Translations under genes and position numbers: made by a program
Shown here: positions 9,117-19,064 of the stretch, piece after piece
Layout of the letters: each line of letters opens with the position of its first letter
Numbering within the stretch: the stretch's first letter is position 1
The notes under the pieces: generated by a model
What the model saw: only the letters and a program-made list of their open reading frames with translations
What the model was told of the DNA's origin: nothing
The model's database searches: none
DNA from: Shewanella aestuarii
GTDB lineage: Bacteria > Pseudomonadota > Gammaproteobacteria > Enterobacterales > Shewanellaceae
NCBI RefSeq assembly: GCF_011765625.1
Contig: NZ_CP050313.1
Coordinates: 2,414,501 to 2,478,500 of the forward strand
Direction: 5' to 3'
DNA: 64,000 nt

Positions 9117-10376
9117 TTAAAATGCTTCATTCACATTAAAATAAAAGCCGCTATCGCCTTTACCATAAGCCAGATCCAAACGTAAATTCACCTTAGGCTT
9201 AACCTCTAAACGATACCCTACACCAACATTAGGTAGTAGGTGATCGAAGGTTAATTCATCAATCGAATCGGCAATGGTGCCCGCACCTACCCAGTAAACC
9301 ATACCGTGACGCCCGGTTAAATGTTGACGATATTCAACCTGCGCAAGTAGCATTTGCTTATCACGATATCGTCCCGTGGTGTAACCACGTAAAGCGTTAC
9401 CGCCACCAATTTTAGACAAATGATCCCATGGCACATCACCATGACTAAAGCGACCACGTATTTGCCATGCTAATGTGTCATCATCAAGTATTGGATAATA
9501 GGCACTGTGTAAGGCGTTATACACTTCAAAGTCATGATGGCCACCAAAGCTTTCACGATAAATCCCCACTTCTAACTGACTAATACTGCCTTGCTGCGGA
9601 TTAGTCACATGGTCGCGAGTATCATAGTTGATTAAAAAATTAAATCCGGTATTTCGAGAATCTTCTTTTAATGGGTCAACATCGATATCAATTGACGCCA
9701 CATCTACATCGCTTGCTCTTGCAAAGGTAAAATCAAAACCAGCGCCAACAAAACTATGGGCGGAAAGACGTTGCAAAAACATTGGGTTAACTTGAAAGGT
9801 TTGGCTGTTAAATTCAATACGATTTAAATCTTCATTATTAAACTCATATCCCACACCATAATAGACATCAGGTACATCATAAATATTGGCATTTATGTAG
9901 AGGCGTTGATTATCCTCGTTAAAAAATGTCTTATTTTCAATCCCAACCCCTAGCGCCCCATTGACTGAAGCGAGACCGTTAATCACCAATGAGGACAATT
10001 GACTCACTTTGTCTTCAGGGTCGATTTGATATAGACCAACAATAGAAACGCCAATACCAAAGCTCATTTCAGGGTTATAAAAAGGCCCTGGCAGATAACT
10101 AAAATCAATGCCATCATCAGGATTAAACTCGCCATCGGCGCCTAATTTACTGAGAAAATCTTCAAACCACCCCTGTGACTCACCATTTTGAGCGTCAACG
10201 TTATCTACTGCATCATTAAATATGGGAGTTTCAGCAGATTGTTCTGTCGGTTGCAATACCGATCCCGCATCACTATTTGCTTGAGTGATTTGCGCGGCCA
10301 GACTGTAGTTAATAGCACATAAACTAATACAGTTTATGGCCACAAAACTAATAAAAAACTGATTAATTTTATTCAT
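9117..10376 (-). CDS. Omp85/BamA-TamA-type outer-membrane barrel without POTRA domains
   Basis: A 419-residue protein with a signal peptide (cleavage near YSLAA) and, after a low-complexity linker to about residue 95, a beta barrel of the bacterial surface-antigen (Omp85) type. The barrel includes GGGNALRGYTTGRYRDKQ, the lid-loop RGY motif of Omp85 proteins, and ends in phenylalanine (NVNEAF), the usual signal for BAM insertion. There is no room for POTRA repeats. Last gene of a four-gene operon, 22 bp after the DUF4056 gene. The partners suggest lipid handling or export at the outer membrane; the cargo is unknown. Identification of the fold is good, the role is not known. Confidence 0.75.
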   Translation of the reverse strand: MNKINQFFISFVAINCISLCAINYSLAAQITQANSDAGSVLQPTEQSAETPIFNDAVDNVDAQNGESQGWFEDFLSKLGADGEFNPDDGIDFSYLPGPFYNPEMSFGIGVSIVGLYQIDPEDKVSQLSSLVINGLASVNGALGVGIENKTFFNEDNQRLYINANIYDVPDVYYGVGYEFNNEDLNRIEFNSQTFQVNPMFLQRLSAHSFVGAGFDFTFARASDVDVASIDIDVDPLKEDSRNTGFNFLINYDTRDHVTNPQQGSISQLEVGIYRESFGGHHDFEVYNALHSAYYPILDDDTLAWQIRGRFSHGDVPWDHLSKIGGGNALRGYTTGRYRDKQMLLAQVEYRQHLTGRHGMVYWVGAGTIADSIDELTFDHLLPNVGVGYRLEVKPKVNLRLDLAYGKGDSGFYFNVNEAF

Positions 10377-10398
10377 TTAGCCGCGCATCCTTTATTGG

Positions 10399-11724
10399 TT
10401 AGAGTTCTTTTTCAGTCATGTCAACTTGTGGTGGATTAACAAGTTCGTGAGTCAAGTAAGGACGGTCAGCTAAATGCTGTTTCAATAAAATATAATCTTG
10501 TTGCGCATCATATTTAGCAATATCTGCAAATTGTAAATGAGTAAAACCATTAGCCCATAAAGCTTGCGGAATATGCTCAAAAGTTGCTCTGTATTTTTCA
10601 TCAACCGAAATATGCTGAACAGCCACATCATCAAATTGAATACCAAACATATCAGCTGCCAATGATAGGTCTTGCCGCTTAATCGGTTGCGAGAAAAGAC
10701 TGGCTAATATTTCCCCATCCTCACTGTTTTGCGCTTTCTCTTTACTGACAAGATAAGGTGATTGTTTATCACCTAAATTATAATGGCGCTTCAGTAACAC
10801 AAACTTGTTGGGTAAAGGCTCATTAGAATCCCACCAATCTCCATCAATGACTCTGAATAACGCGTTGGTCTGCTCTTTTGAAACGGGTTCAAGCCAATCT
10901 AACGTAGCCTTTAACCAAGCCGTCATGTGATAATTATACTGCTGTTTAGTCATTGCCAAGTTATTGGTCAATACCGCTAAGGCAATTTTTGCCCCCAGCA
11001 TGTTTGAGTATAAATCTTCAATGGAATAGGCAGAAACGGCTTCAGTCCAAAGAGCAAAACTACGATAACCATGCCACTGAGATATTTCATGGGCTTCTGC
11101 CATCGTAAATGCTAAGCGAACTGCCATGGCTGCGGCGAGTTCCCAGCGATCACTTGGGGATAAATGTGATACATCAAACGCCTCGATCTCAAAGGTTCTG
11201 TGACCAATTTCCAAGGGTAGTTCAATTGATTGCGCCAGACCTAATTTGGGCTGGATAAGGTAAAACAAAGCAACGGCATTATCAGCAGTATCTCTAACAT
11301 GGGCTAAGTCGATAAACCCACCCTTACGAGTATAAATCATGCCATTATTCTCGGTACTTTTACCGCTATCAGGCGATGCTTTTTGATAACTAAATGTACC
11401 AGCATCAAATGCATGAGCACCAATTTCATCAAGCTGAACTGTATTTGCGTGGCGATAAAAAGGGATCGGCAACAAACCCATCGCCACCTTTTGATCAAAA
11501 CCAAAGGCACAGCATGGTCTCACACTCGCAGGCATAGATAATGCGGCCTGCTCAGGTAAGTTGATGTCACGCACTAAAGCATTGTCAGGGATATCATCTA
11601 ACGCAGCCCCCACAGCCACATCACTCGGTAATGCTTGCACTTCCCATTCATGACTTGAACAAGCAGAAAGTGCGAATACTAAGCCGATTGAAGATATGGC
11701 TACAGGGAGGTTGATTTTCTTCAT
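10399..11724 (-). CDS. DUF4056 lipoprotein
   Basis: A 441-residue lipoprotein (lipobox LSAC, Cys22) with the DUF4056 domain over most of its length. Visible hallmarks are RPCCAFG near 69-75, a G-FIDLAHVRD segment at about 136-145, and AEAHEISQWHGY at 210-220, where His212, Glu213 and His218 look like a possible metal or catalytic site; WTEAVSAYSIEDLYSN follows. The family's biochemistry is not known to me. The start codon overlaps the stop of the hydrolase gene by four bases (ATGA), showing translational coupling, and the Omp85-like gene follows by 22 bp. Envelope location is inferred from the signal sequence. Confidence 0.75.
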   Translation of the reverse strand: MKKINLPVAISSIGLVFALSACSSHEWEVQALPSDVAVGAALDDIPDNALVRDINLPEQAALSMPASVRPCCAFGFDQKVAMGLLPIPFYRHANTVQLDEIGAHAFDAGTFSYQKASPDSGKSTENNGMIYTRKGGFIDLAHVRDTADNAVALFYLIQPKLGLAQSIELPLEIGHRTFEIEAFDVSHLSPSDRWELAAAMAVRLAFTMAEAHEISQWHGYRSFALWTEAVSAYSIEDLYSNMLGAKIALAVLTNNLAMTKQQYNYHMTAWLKATLDWLEPVSKEQTNALFRVIDGDWWDSNEPLPNKFVLLKRHYNLGDKQSPYLVSKEKAQNSEDGEILASLFSQPIKRQDLSLAADMFGIQFDDVAVQHISVDEKYRATFEHIPQALWANGFTHLQFADIAKYDAQQDYILLKQHLADRPYLTHELVNPPQVDMTEKEL

Positions 11725-12638
11725 AGAATAAAAGCTCTGATTTCTTGAGTGATTTGTTGTGGGAAGTCATTACTAAGACCATGTGCACCATTGGGTATCA
11801 CAATGATGGGAGCATCAAGAAACTCAGCAAAACAGCGCCCATTTTCGAGAGGAAATACCCTATCATTTTCGCCCCAAATCAATAATGTGGGTGGCATTGA
11901 ATCGATAAATTCTTGTGGATTTAATTGATCTCGATACGCAGGAAGCGTGCGAATTAACGACTCTTTTTGTGGGAGAAAGTCGGCAAAATAATACTCATAT
12001 ACTTGTTGATCGACAAAACTGGGCATCCATGGGTAGCTGACAAACGTATTTTCCAGTAACCAACGTACTTGCTCACCGTCTTTAGGGACAAATACGTCTT
12101 GTGGTTCATTAGCCCCAAAACGTTGGGTCATGGCCTGTAAATCTTCATCTGAAAAAAACAAACCTGGGCTGGCTAATATCACGGCTTTATCAACTTTTGG
12201 CTCATGGATCATTAAGTCAAAGCTAACAAAACCACCAAAAGAAATACCAACAACATTCACCTTTTCAAGCGCCAAATGTGCAATAAGTTGTTGCATCGCC
12301 AGGGTTTCACTGCTGATAGTAGCAGGTGCTGGACTAAAGGAGTCACCAAACCATAATAAATCAGGCACAATAACATGATAATCACGGCTTAAATCGCGCA
12401 TCATTTCATACCAACTGGTCATCCCCGTGCCACCAAAGCCATGTAGCAATAAAATAGCAGGCGCAGAGGTATCACCACCTTGCCAATAATGTAATTCTCC
12501 GCCCTCTTTTAGTGAAATTAATTGTCGTTCAAAACCTGCATGAGTGACAGTGCGTTGTTGATGATGATCAACAACGCTGACAATGCTACAACCACTCAAT
12601 AGAATGATTAATAAGCCAACCCCAATAAGTTTCATCAA
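11721..12638 (-). CDS. Alpha/beta hydrolase lipoprotein
   Basis: A 305-residue alpha/beta-fold hydrolase carrying a lipoprotein signal (lipobox LSGC, Cys17). The catalytic triad can be read: nucleophile Ser133 in GISFGG, Asp259 in GENDRVFP and His286 in GAHGLSN; the oxyanion segment is HGFGG (66-70). Such proteins are usually esterases, lipases or thioesterases. Membrane anchoring and its place two bases after an outer-membrane barrel gene and overlapping a DUF4056 lipoprotein gene suggest work on an envelope or exogenous lipid. The substrate cannot be deduced. Confidence 0.85.
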   Translation of the reverse strand: MMKLIGVGLLIILLSGCSIVSVVDHHQQRTVTHAGFERQLISLKEGGELHYWQGGDTSAPAILLLHGFGGTGMTSWYEMMRDLSRDYHVIVPDLLWFGDSFSPAPATISSETLAMQQLIAHLALEKVNVVGISFGGFVSFDLMIHEPKVDKAVILASPGLFFSDEDLQAMTQRFGANEPQDVFVPKDGEQVRWLLENTFVSYPWMPSFVDQQVYEYYFADFLPQKESLIRTLPAYRDQLNPQEFIDSMPPTLLIWGENDRVFPLENGRCFAEFLDAPIIVIPNGAHGLSNDFPQQITQEIRAFIL

Positions 12639-12640
12639 TA

Positions 12641-13495
12641 CTAGAACCTATAACCTAAACCAGCCATAAAGCTTTTTCGTGTGCCTAAACCACCTTCCAG
12701 CAAAAGATCAAAACCTTTGCCAAGTGTAATTTGCCCACCAATCAAGCCATTCCATTTATCAGCCAAATGTTGGTCTACTTCAAATTTTCCATTAGCAATA
12801 GGTACACCAATATCGGCTAAATTACCGCTAAAGTTTTGTTCCACATTTTGGTACATGGCCCCAATCCAAACTTGGGTATTATGGTTAGCAATTTTAAACT
12901 GATAACCCACACGTGGTGAGACGACGATAGAACTTATCTCGCCATCAATAATATCTAAATTAGTATTCGTGTAATTCACATCAAGTAAAGCAAACCAATT
13001 GCCAACCCCACCAGCAATAGTGCCACCAACACCATAGGTTAGCCCCTCAAAATCTAACCTAAAATCGAACGGAGCAGACTCTACAGGCTTAAACGGAGGT
13101 GGTAAATCCAGGTTTACCGTTACATTGGCAATACTACTACCTTGGGTTCTACCGATAACGCCGTAAAAATTTAAAAATGGTAGCACCCACATATCTGCGC
13201 GAAAGGTCATGGTTTCAGAACTTTGTACAGCCTCACTGCCCTTAATCGACACCAACTCATCAACCAGCCCTAACCCAGAGAAGGTGACGCTTTCAACCAC
13301 CAATGGTTGGTCCATCGTCATATAGGTTCCACCAAAGCCAAAAGGCAGAGGCAACTCATAACCTCTATCAATTGCTTCTTGTGCCCATATAGGAAAAGTA
13401 CGCTCATATTTTTGGGGGACTTCGATATCACTTTCGTTTGCGAGACATAAAGAAGGGATTAAAGAGATGATAGAAGCAAAATAAATTTTATACAT
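12641..13495 (-). CDS. Outer-membrane beta-barrel protein, first gene of envelope operon
   Basis: A 284-residue protein when started at the ATG at 13495, which has AAGGC about six bases upstream and opens directly with a signal peptide (MYKIYFASIISLIPSLCLA). An upstream in-frame start at 13555 would add 20 residues in front of that signal and is less likely. The mature part has alternating beta strands, for example NTQVWIGAMYQNVEQNF, and ends in GLGYRF, the aromatic C-terminal signature of outer-membrane barrels. I do not recognise a named family. First gene of a four-gene operon; only two bases separate it from the hydrolase gene. Confidence 0.75.
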   Translation of the reverse strand: MYKIYFASIISLIPSLCLANESDIEVPQKYERTFPIWAQEAIDRGYELPLPFGFGGTYMTMDQPLVVESVTFSGLGLVDELVSIKGSEAVQSSETMTFRADMWVLPFLNFYGVIGRTQGSSIANVTVNLDLPPPFKPVESAPFDFRLDFEGLTYGVGGTIAGGVGNWFALLDVNYTNTNLDIIDGEISSIVVSPRVGYQFKIANHNTQVWIGAMYQNVEQNFSGNLADIGVPIANGKFEVDQHLADKWNGLIGGQITLGKGFDLLLEGGLGTRKSFMAGLGYRF

Positions 13496-13858
13496 AAACG
13501 CCTTAAAATATAGTGATTGACAATGACAGTGATCTAAACTTACTGGCTTTGTCATCTGTTTTATGAAAATGTTTAAGGCGAATTATAACCTAATATCAAC
13601 ATTCTGACATGGCTAGTCGAAATTTTTTATATAAAATTATCGTTAGATAATAAAGGCATAAGCTGACTTTATTGGCAGTAAAATGATTACTTAATTCAAA
13701 CACGCCAGATGTCACAAATAAATAACATATTTTAACTCAATTATTCTATTCACTATGATGTGAGCCCTGCAGATCTGGCATAAAATGTTTACTTAAGTTT
13801 AAAGACATAAAAGCCAAGCGTTAACTTGGCTTTTATGAAGAAGTGAAAGCTGTATTGA
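13496..13858. other. Intergenic region between envelope operon and chemoreceptor gene
   Basis: AT-rich region holding the ribosome-binding site and presumably the promoter of the envelope operon near 13500-13620, and the chemoreceptor terminator at 13809-13834. No other conserved site or convincing small ORF was seen. Confidence 0.5.
13809..13834 (-). terminator. Terminator of the chemoreceptor gene
   Basis: AAAAGCCAAG and CTTGGCTTTT form a perfect 10-bp stem around CGTTAA. The flanking A and T runs allow it to work in both directions. Confidence 0.8.
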
Positions 13859-15856
13859 TTAACTTGATAAAGTAAACTTACTCACTTGTTGCGACATCAC
13901 ACTGGCATCATTGAGCAGTTGTTCATTAAGTTCAGCCAGTTGCTGCGAAATTTGTTGCGTATGACGATAAATATCACTGATTTTCATTGCATTACGATTA
14001 ACCTCTTCCGCAACTGCTGTTTGTTCATGAGTGGAAGTAGCTATCTGCTCATTCATACTGTCAATTACACCGACATGCTCTGCAATCATTTTGAGTTCAG
14101 TTCCTGCATGCAAGGCTTTAGCAACACTTTCTTCTGCTTGAGCCTGACCTCGCTCCATCGATTTAACCGCTATTGCAGCACCTTGTTTTAATCGGTCTGT
14201 CATATTTTTAATATCTTCAGTAGAGGCTTGCGAACGTTGAGCCAATGTTCTTACTTCATCCGCTACTACGGCAAAACCTCTTCCTTGCTCTCCAGCCCGT
14301 GCAGCCTCAATAGCCGCATTTAACGCCAGTAAATTGGTTTGCTCTGCAATAGAACTGATAACATCTAAAAGTGACACAATTTCATGAACATCAATATCTA
14401 AGCGTTGCATTGCTGCTGCTGCATCAGCAATTTCATTAGCAAGAAGTTTAATAGCCTCTCCTGTATCACTTACATCATCACTCCCAGCCTTTGCCTCTAT
14501 ATTAGCCTTAGCACTTGCTTCAGATGCTTGCACGGCATTAGCAGCAATTTCATTAACGGTTGCGCTCATTTCGGTCATTGCTGATGCCACTTGATCGGCT
14601 TCTGACGCACCGATAATCACATCCGCTTGCATCGCGCTGGTAAAGCCATTCATGGTTTCTACGGCATTAACTAAATCAACAGTATTTTTACGCACTTGCT
14701 GAATAATTTGGTCAAATTCGATCATCATTTTGTTGAATGAGGTAGCCAAAAGTCCAAACTCATCGGTCGATTCTTGAGTAATTCGAGTAGACAAATCAAA
14801 ATTTTGACCTACATGAGTTATGGTTTTATATACCTTACTCACACTGACATGTAAGTATTTTGAAATCGTTAAAATCAAACTGCTGACAATCAAAAGTGCT
14901 ATCACTAAAGCAACAAATGAAGTCCACATTTGTTGATTTGCATTCTGCTCTTTAATTTGTGCCGCATTAACCACGTTTTGTGCTAGCTGCTTTTCTACTG
15001 TGGTTAACAGGTTGATTCTCGCAGTTGAGGTTTGAAACCATTGCTCAGGGTCCTGCTGTTGAATGGCATCAGCTTGTTGGCTAAAAGCAATATCACGCAT
15101 TTGTTCAACATTGCTGATGGCGACATCATTCAACGCTCGCTGATATAAATCTAAATCTTCTTTGCTGGCTTGCGCCTCAAAGCGTTCGGCATAACTATTT
15201 TGCTCAGCGACTAAGGTTACAAACTTACGATAACCATTGGGTTTAAATCCAGCTTGACCGAACGTCGAACTTAGCACAGCTCGTTCGATACCAGCACGTT
15301 CTTTGGATTGTAAAAACGCGGCAAAGGCAGAAATTCGCATCGCTAATTCGCTATCGTTTGCTGTTATAGCGGCATCATCAACCATAGATAACAGCAGGCT
15401 ATTCATTTGAGTATAATACTTCACTGCATCGGCAACATTGATTGATAAATTAGCAACTTGTTGTCGTTTTTGTTTCAATAAATCAAGCTGTTGCCCTACC
15501 AATGATAATTTATTTTCAAAAGTAGATGGAAAATCACTTTGCTGGGTCATTTGGAAAAAAGCATTGATTTTTTCGTCAGTCAGACGTTGTTGCTCAGGAA
15601 GCTTATCTGCAAATGACAGACCTTGTGAGCCAACAAAGCCTGCACTCATACCACGCTCTTTTTGTAACTCATGCACAAAGCTACCATTAGAAACGGCAAG
15701 TTCTGTTAACTTGATAATTAACTTTAGCTGCGTTTCTGTATGGTATTTATTATGGACAAACATACCGCCATAGATAAGCGCTGTTAAGACGGGAAGAATT
15801 GTTAATAGCGCTAGCTTTTGAAAAATTTTTAAGTTACCAATCCATTGCCAATTCAT
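13859..15856 (-). CDS. Methyl-accepting chemotaxis protein with NIT sensor domain
   Basis: A 665-residue chemoreceptor. A first membrane helix at about 13-31 is followed by a periplasmic helical domain (about 45-300) containing [17 protein letters not shown], the hallmark of NIT domains, which in other proteins sense nitrate or nitrite. A second helix (about 312-332), a HAMP region and the cytoplasmic signalling hairpin follow; the hairpin tip reads [21 protein letters not shown] with [18 protein letters not shown] after it, which contacts CheA and CheW. No C-terminal CheR pentapeptide is visible. Monocistronic, with a good terminator. The ligand is inferred only from the domain family. Confidence 0.92.
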   Translation of the reverse strand: MNWQWIGNLKIFQKLALLTILPVLTALIYGGMFVHNKYHTETQLKLIIKLTELAVSNGSFVHELQKERGMSAGFVGSQGLSFADKLPEQQRLTDEKINAFFQMTQQSDFPSTFENKLSLVGQQLDLLKQKRQQVANLSINVADAVKYYTQMNSLLLSMVDDAAITANDSELAMRISAFAAFLQSKERAGIERAVLSSTFGQAGFKPNGYRKFVTLVAEQNSYAERFEAQASKEDLDLYQRALNDVAISNVEQMRDIAFSQQADAIQQQDPEQWFQTSTARINLLTTVEKQLAQNVVNAAQIKEQNANQQMWTSFVALVIALLIVSSLILTISKYLHVSVSKVYKTITHVGQNFDLSTRITQESTDEFGLLATSFNKMMIEFDQIIQQVRKNTVDLVNAVETMNGFTSAMQADVIIGASEADQVASAMTEMSATVNEIAANAVQASEASAKANIEAKAGSDDVSDTGEAIKLLANEIADAAAAMQRLDIDVHEIVSLLDVISSIAEQTNLLALNAAIEAARAGEQGRGFAVVADEVRTLAQRSQASTEDIKNMTDRLKQGAAIAVKSMERGQAQAEESVAKALHAGTELKMIAEHVGVIDSMNEQIATSTHEQTAVAEEVNRNAMKISDIYRHTQQISQQLAELNEQLLNDASVMSQQVSKFTLSS

Positions 15857-15930
15857 AAATATACCTTTCCGCTTTTTATTAAATACTGAACTAGTGGTTT
15901 CTGATCCACCACACTACTCAATATGTAAAA

Positions 15931-16758
15931 TTAATTTGTCACAGTCCGACAAAAACCAACTATTAATTCAGGCCACTCTTCGACATCAGCCATGCACTTA
16001 GCAACATGTAACTGTGCATTGGGCAATGTTTTTGCAAGCATATTTGCCGTCTCTAATGGATGAGTAGCATCATCATCCCAAGCTAATATTAAACAAGGTA
16101 CCTTTATTTGAGTTAACTCATTTAATGCTGGTAAATCATTAACGGCCGCAGCAGAGAAAACTTGATGTAAAGTTCGCTTTTTCATACCTTTAAGGCCATC
16201 TAGCATTCCTAATACGCTGTGCTTATGCGCATCGATTATCCAATTAGGCAACATCCTATCAATGTGCTTGGCATTGATCCGAGCAAACCCTTTAGCACCT
16301 AGTATTTTTGCCGCTTTTGCTATTTTTAAAAATTGCTGCTTCTGTTTACTTCGGGTTTGCCAAGCTGTGGGAGGGTTCATTAAAATCAAGCCCCTAAGCA
16401 GTTCTGGTGCAGCAAGTGCCGCATGCAAACTGGACGCACAGCCCATGGATTGACCACCGAGTACGAAGGGAACCGCCTTGCCATTATCAACAAACAATTT
16501 CTCATCAGCCATTTGTAACATCAAACGACCTAAGTTAGACCACAAAAAATCATCCTGATTATCAGTAGGTAATGACAAACCATGCCCAGGTGCGTCGTAT
16601 CGAAGTAATTGCAAATTTTTGGCAAAACGATGCCAAGCATAAATACCCAAGGCATCTTCACTTTGCATGCTGCCGAGTAATCCATGTGCCCAGACAAGTG
16701 CTGGTCCATTTCCTGACACTACATAATTTAGTTTTTCAAGGTCAAACTCTGCAGTCAT
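15931..16758 (-). CDS. Alpha/beta hydrolase
   Basis: A 275-residue cytoplasmic alpha/beta-fold hydrolase. It shows the HGLLGS oxyanion turn (about 25-30), the nucleophile elbow GGQSMG near 101-106, and an acid in the LILAWDDDATHP segment. The catalytic histidine that normally follows near the C-terminus is not obvious: the region reads QLHVAKCMADVEEW, and no later His exists, so either the His in LHV serves or the enzyme is atypical. No signal peptide. It lies 21 bp downstream of a small hypothetical gene on the same strand and is probably co-transcribed with it. Substrate unknown. Confidence 0.75.
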   Translation of the reverse strand: MTAEFDLEKLNYVVSGNGPALVWAHGLLGSMQSEDALGIYAWHRFAKNLQLLRYDAPGHGLSLPTDNQDDFLWSNLGRLMLQMADEKLFVDNGKAVPFVLGGQSMGCASSLHAALAAPELLRGLILMNPPTAWQTRSKQKQQFLKIAKAAKILGAKGFARINAKHIDRMLPNWIIDAHKHSVLGMLDGLKGMKKRTLHQVFSAAAVNDLPALNELTQIKVPCLILAWDDDATHPLETANMLAKTLPNAQLHVAKCMADVEEWPELIVGFCRTVTN

Positions 16759-16779
16759 AACCCCTCCCTTATCTAATCA

Positions 16780-17145
16780 TCAACCCTTAACAATCTCGAT
16801 AAGTCGTTTTATAAATAGTTCTACCGCTTGAACATTATCGAATTTAAAACCAAGCCCATAATGAATTTCTTTCAAACTTTTAAATTGGCGAGTTGGAAAA
16901 CGTGTCATTTGCGAATTATGATGATAATCATATTGGGCATGCACTCCTTCAAGCGTAGCTAATTCTCCGGAAAAAACCTCAAATGCAGGACGAATTATTA
17001 ATAACGGGGTTTTATTATCAATATGCAAATAGATGGCTTCTTTGGTTTCGGGAAGCATGTATTCAGTGACATTGGCGATGGTAAAGTTTGTTCGGCAATT
17101 CAAGGCGTTTAAGGCGCTGCGGATATCGAGCTCAGTAATTTTCAT
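16780..17145 (-). CDS. Conserved-looking hypothetical protein, 121 aa
   Basis: I do not recognise this family. The 121-residue product is soluble, with no signal or membrane segment. It looks like a compact alpha-beta protein: a helical start (ITELDIRSALNALNC), strands (AIYLHIDNKTPLLIIRP), the central HAQYDYHHNSQMTRFPTRQF and a closing helix (VQAVELFIKRLIEIVKG). Codon use and composition resemble neighbouring genes, and the gene is followed 21 bp later by a hydrolase on the same strand, which supports a real gene. No function is proposed. Confidence 0.65.
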   Translation of the reverse strand: MKITELDIRSALNALNCRTNFTIANVTEYMLPETKEAIYLHIDNKTPLLIIRPAFEVFSGELATLEGVHAQYDYHHNSQMTRFPTRQFKSLKEIHYGLGFKFDNVQAVELFIKRLIEIVKG

Positions 17146-17200
17146 CAGGTTCTCTACAAAATAATAGCTGTAGCCGATACCTTAATCGTTATTTAACAAA

Positions 17201-17226
17201 AAGCCCCGAACTTTCGTTCAGGGCTT
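17201..17226 (-). terminator. Terminator of ybiT
   Basis: AAGCCC-C-GAAC, a TTTC loop and GTTC-A-GGGCTT form a stem with one mismatch; on the minus strand it ends in TTTTT, giving a standard intrinsic terminator just after ybiT. Confidence 0.85.
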
Positions 17227-17253
17227 TGATGAAAATGCATATTTTAAAATGGC

Positions 17254-18846
17254 TTAGCCTTCAATACCTTTACTGGCAAGAAACTCATCATAAGTGCCTT
17301 TAAAGTCATTGACACCATTTGGGGTGATCTCGATGATACGCGTAGCCAGTGACGATACGAATGCACGGTCATGAGACACAAACATTAAAGTACCTTCGTA
17401 CATTTCTAATGCGTTGTTCAACGACTCGATTGACTCCATATCCATGTGGTTGGTTGGCTCATCAAGTAACAAGATGTTGGGCTTTTGCATGATAAGTTTA
17501 CCGAAATACATCCGGCCTTTCTCACCACCGGATAACACTTTAACTGACTTTTTAATGTCGTCAGAGCCAAACAACATACGGCCTAATGTGCCACGTACAG
17601 ATTGATCATCATCGTTTTCTTTACGCCATTGGCTCATCCATTCAAACAAGGTCATATCGTTGGCAAAATCAGCTTCGTGATCCTGTGCATAATAACCAAT
17701 GTTACTATTTTCAGACCAATGAATTGTACCTTCATCTTGTGGAATATCATGCACTAGGGTACGTAATAAAGTGGTTTTACCCACGCCGTTTTCACCCAAA
17801 ATAGCAATGCGCTCACCCACTTCAACCATCAAGTCAAGTTTGCTAAATAATGGCTGATCAAAACCTTTAGATAATTGTTCAACGACCAAGGCATTTCGGA
17901 ATAATTTCTTTTCTTGCTCAAAACGAATGAACGGATTCACACGGCTTGAAGCTTTGATTTCATCAAGCTTAATTTTGTCAATTTGCTTAGCACGAGAAGT
18001 GGCTTGCTTTGCTTTTGATGCGTTGGCAGAAAAACGGGCAACGAAGGTTTGAAGCTCGGCTATTTGTGCTTTCTTCTTGGCGTTATCTGATTGAAGACGC
18101 TCACGAGCCTGTTGAGCTGCCGTCATATATTCGTCGTAGTTACCTGGATACACACGTAACTCACCGTAATCTAAGTCCGCCATGTGGGTACATACTGAGT
18201 TTAGGAAGTAACGGTCATGCGAGATAATGATCATGGTTGAGTTACGTTGATTTAGCATGTCTTGTAACCAACGAATGGTGTCGATGTCCAAGTTGTTTGT
18301 TGGTTCGTCAAGTAACAAAATATCTGGGTCAGAGAATAAAGCCTGCGCCAATAACACACGAAGTTTGAAGCCGGGAGCGATTTCGCTCATCAAGCCAAAG
18401 TGTTGTTCAACGCCAATACCAACACCCATTAATAAGTCGCCAGCGCGAGATTCAGCGGTATAACCGTCCATCTCGGCAAATTCCATTTCAAGCTCAGAAA
18501 CTTTAATGCCGTCTTCTTCACTCATTTCTGGTAATGAGTAAATACGGTCACGTTCTTGCTTCACTTCCCACAATTCTTTGTGCCCCATGATCACGGTATC
18601 GACCACAGAATAATTCTCATATGCGAATTGATCTTGGTTCAATTTACCAAGGCGCTCACCAGGATCGACTGAGACATTACCGCTTGATGGCTCAAGGTCA
18701 CCAGCAAGGATTTTCATGAAGGTTGATTTACCACAACCATTTGCACCAATTAAACCGTAACGGTTTCCGCCGCCAAATTTAACCGAAATATTTTCAAACA
18801 GTGGCTTAGCGCCAAACTGCATTGTGATGTTAGCTGTTGTAATCAA
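17254..18846 (-). CDS. ybiT: ABC-F family ATPase YbiT
   Basis: A 530-residue soluble protein with two ABC ATPase domains and no membrane segments, as in ABC-F translation factors. The first domain has Walker [10 protein letters not shown] (about 34-42), and the second GENGVGKTT (near 350). Each has a Walker B of the form [12 protein letters not shown] or [12 protein letters not shown]; the second signature is LSGGEKGR, while the first signature is degenerate (IAPGFKLR), which is typical of YbiT. The linker between domains (about 240-310) is helical and charged, like the P-site tRNA interaction motif. Length matches E. coli YbiT exactly. ABC-F proteins act on ribosomes; YbiT's precise role is not settled. 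Confidence 0.9.
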   Translation of the reverse strand: MITTANITMQFGAKPLFENISVKFGGGNRYGLIGANGCGKSTFMKILAGDLEPSSGNVSVDPGERLGKLNQDQFAYENYSVVDTVIMGHKELWEVKQERDRIYSLPEMSEEDGIKVSELEMEFAEMDGYTAESRAGDLLMGVGIGVEQHFGLMSEIAPGFKLRVLLAQALFSDPDILLLDEPTNNLDIDTIRWLQDMLNQRNSTMIIISHDRYFLNSVCTHMADLDYGELRVYPGNYDEYMTAAQQARERLQSDNAKKKAQIAELQTFVARFSANASKAKQATSRAKQIDKIKLDEIKASSRVNPFIRFEQEKKLFRNALVVEQLSKGFDQPLFSKLDLMVEVGERIAILGENGVGKTTLLRTLVHDIPQDEGTIHWSENSNIGYYAQDHEADFANDMTLFEWMSQWRKENDDDQSVRGTLGRMLFGSDDIKKSVKVLSGGEKGRMYFGKLIMQKPNILLLDEPTNHMDMESIESLNNALEMYEGTLMFVSHDRAFVSSLATRIIEITPNGVNDFKGTYDEFLASKGIEG

Positions 18847-18996
18847 AATGAATATCCAAATCGAGTTGTGTTTAGGTCAAAGGTTTATCAAGTAGATTGC
18901 GATAACAATAAACACTGCAATCAAACAGATGACTAAACTAATATAGAAGATGCATAAATAAAGCGCGATAGTTTATGGATTTTTAGACAAATTATC

Positions 18997-19034
18997 AACC
19001 TGAACAAGTAAATCATCGCTTAATTGTTCAGGTT
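18997..19034 (-). terminator. Inverted repeat downstream of the M14 peptidase gene
   Basis: AACCTGAACAA (18997-19007) and TTGTTCAGGTT (19024-19034) form a perfect 11-bp stem with a 16-base loop. A good T-run is lacking, so its role as terminator is uncertain. Confidence 0.45.
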
Positions 19035-19064
19035 AATCGTAACTCATTCACTATGCTTGGAGGA

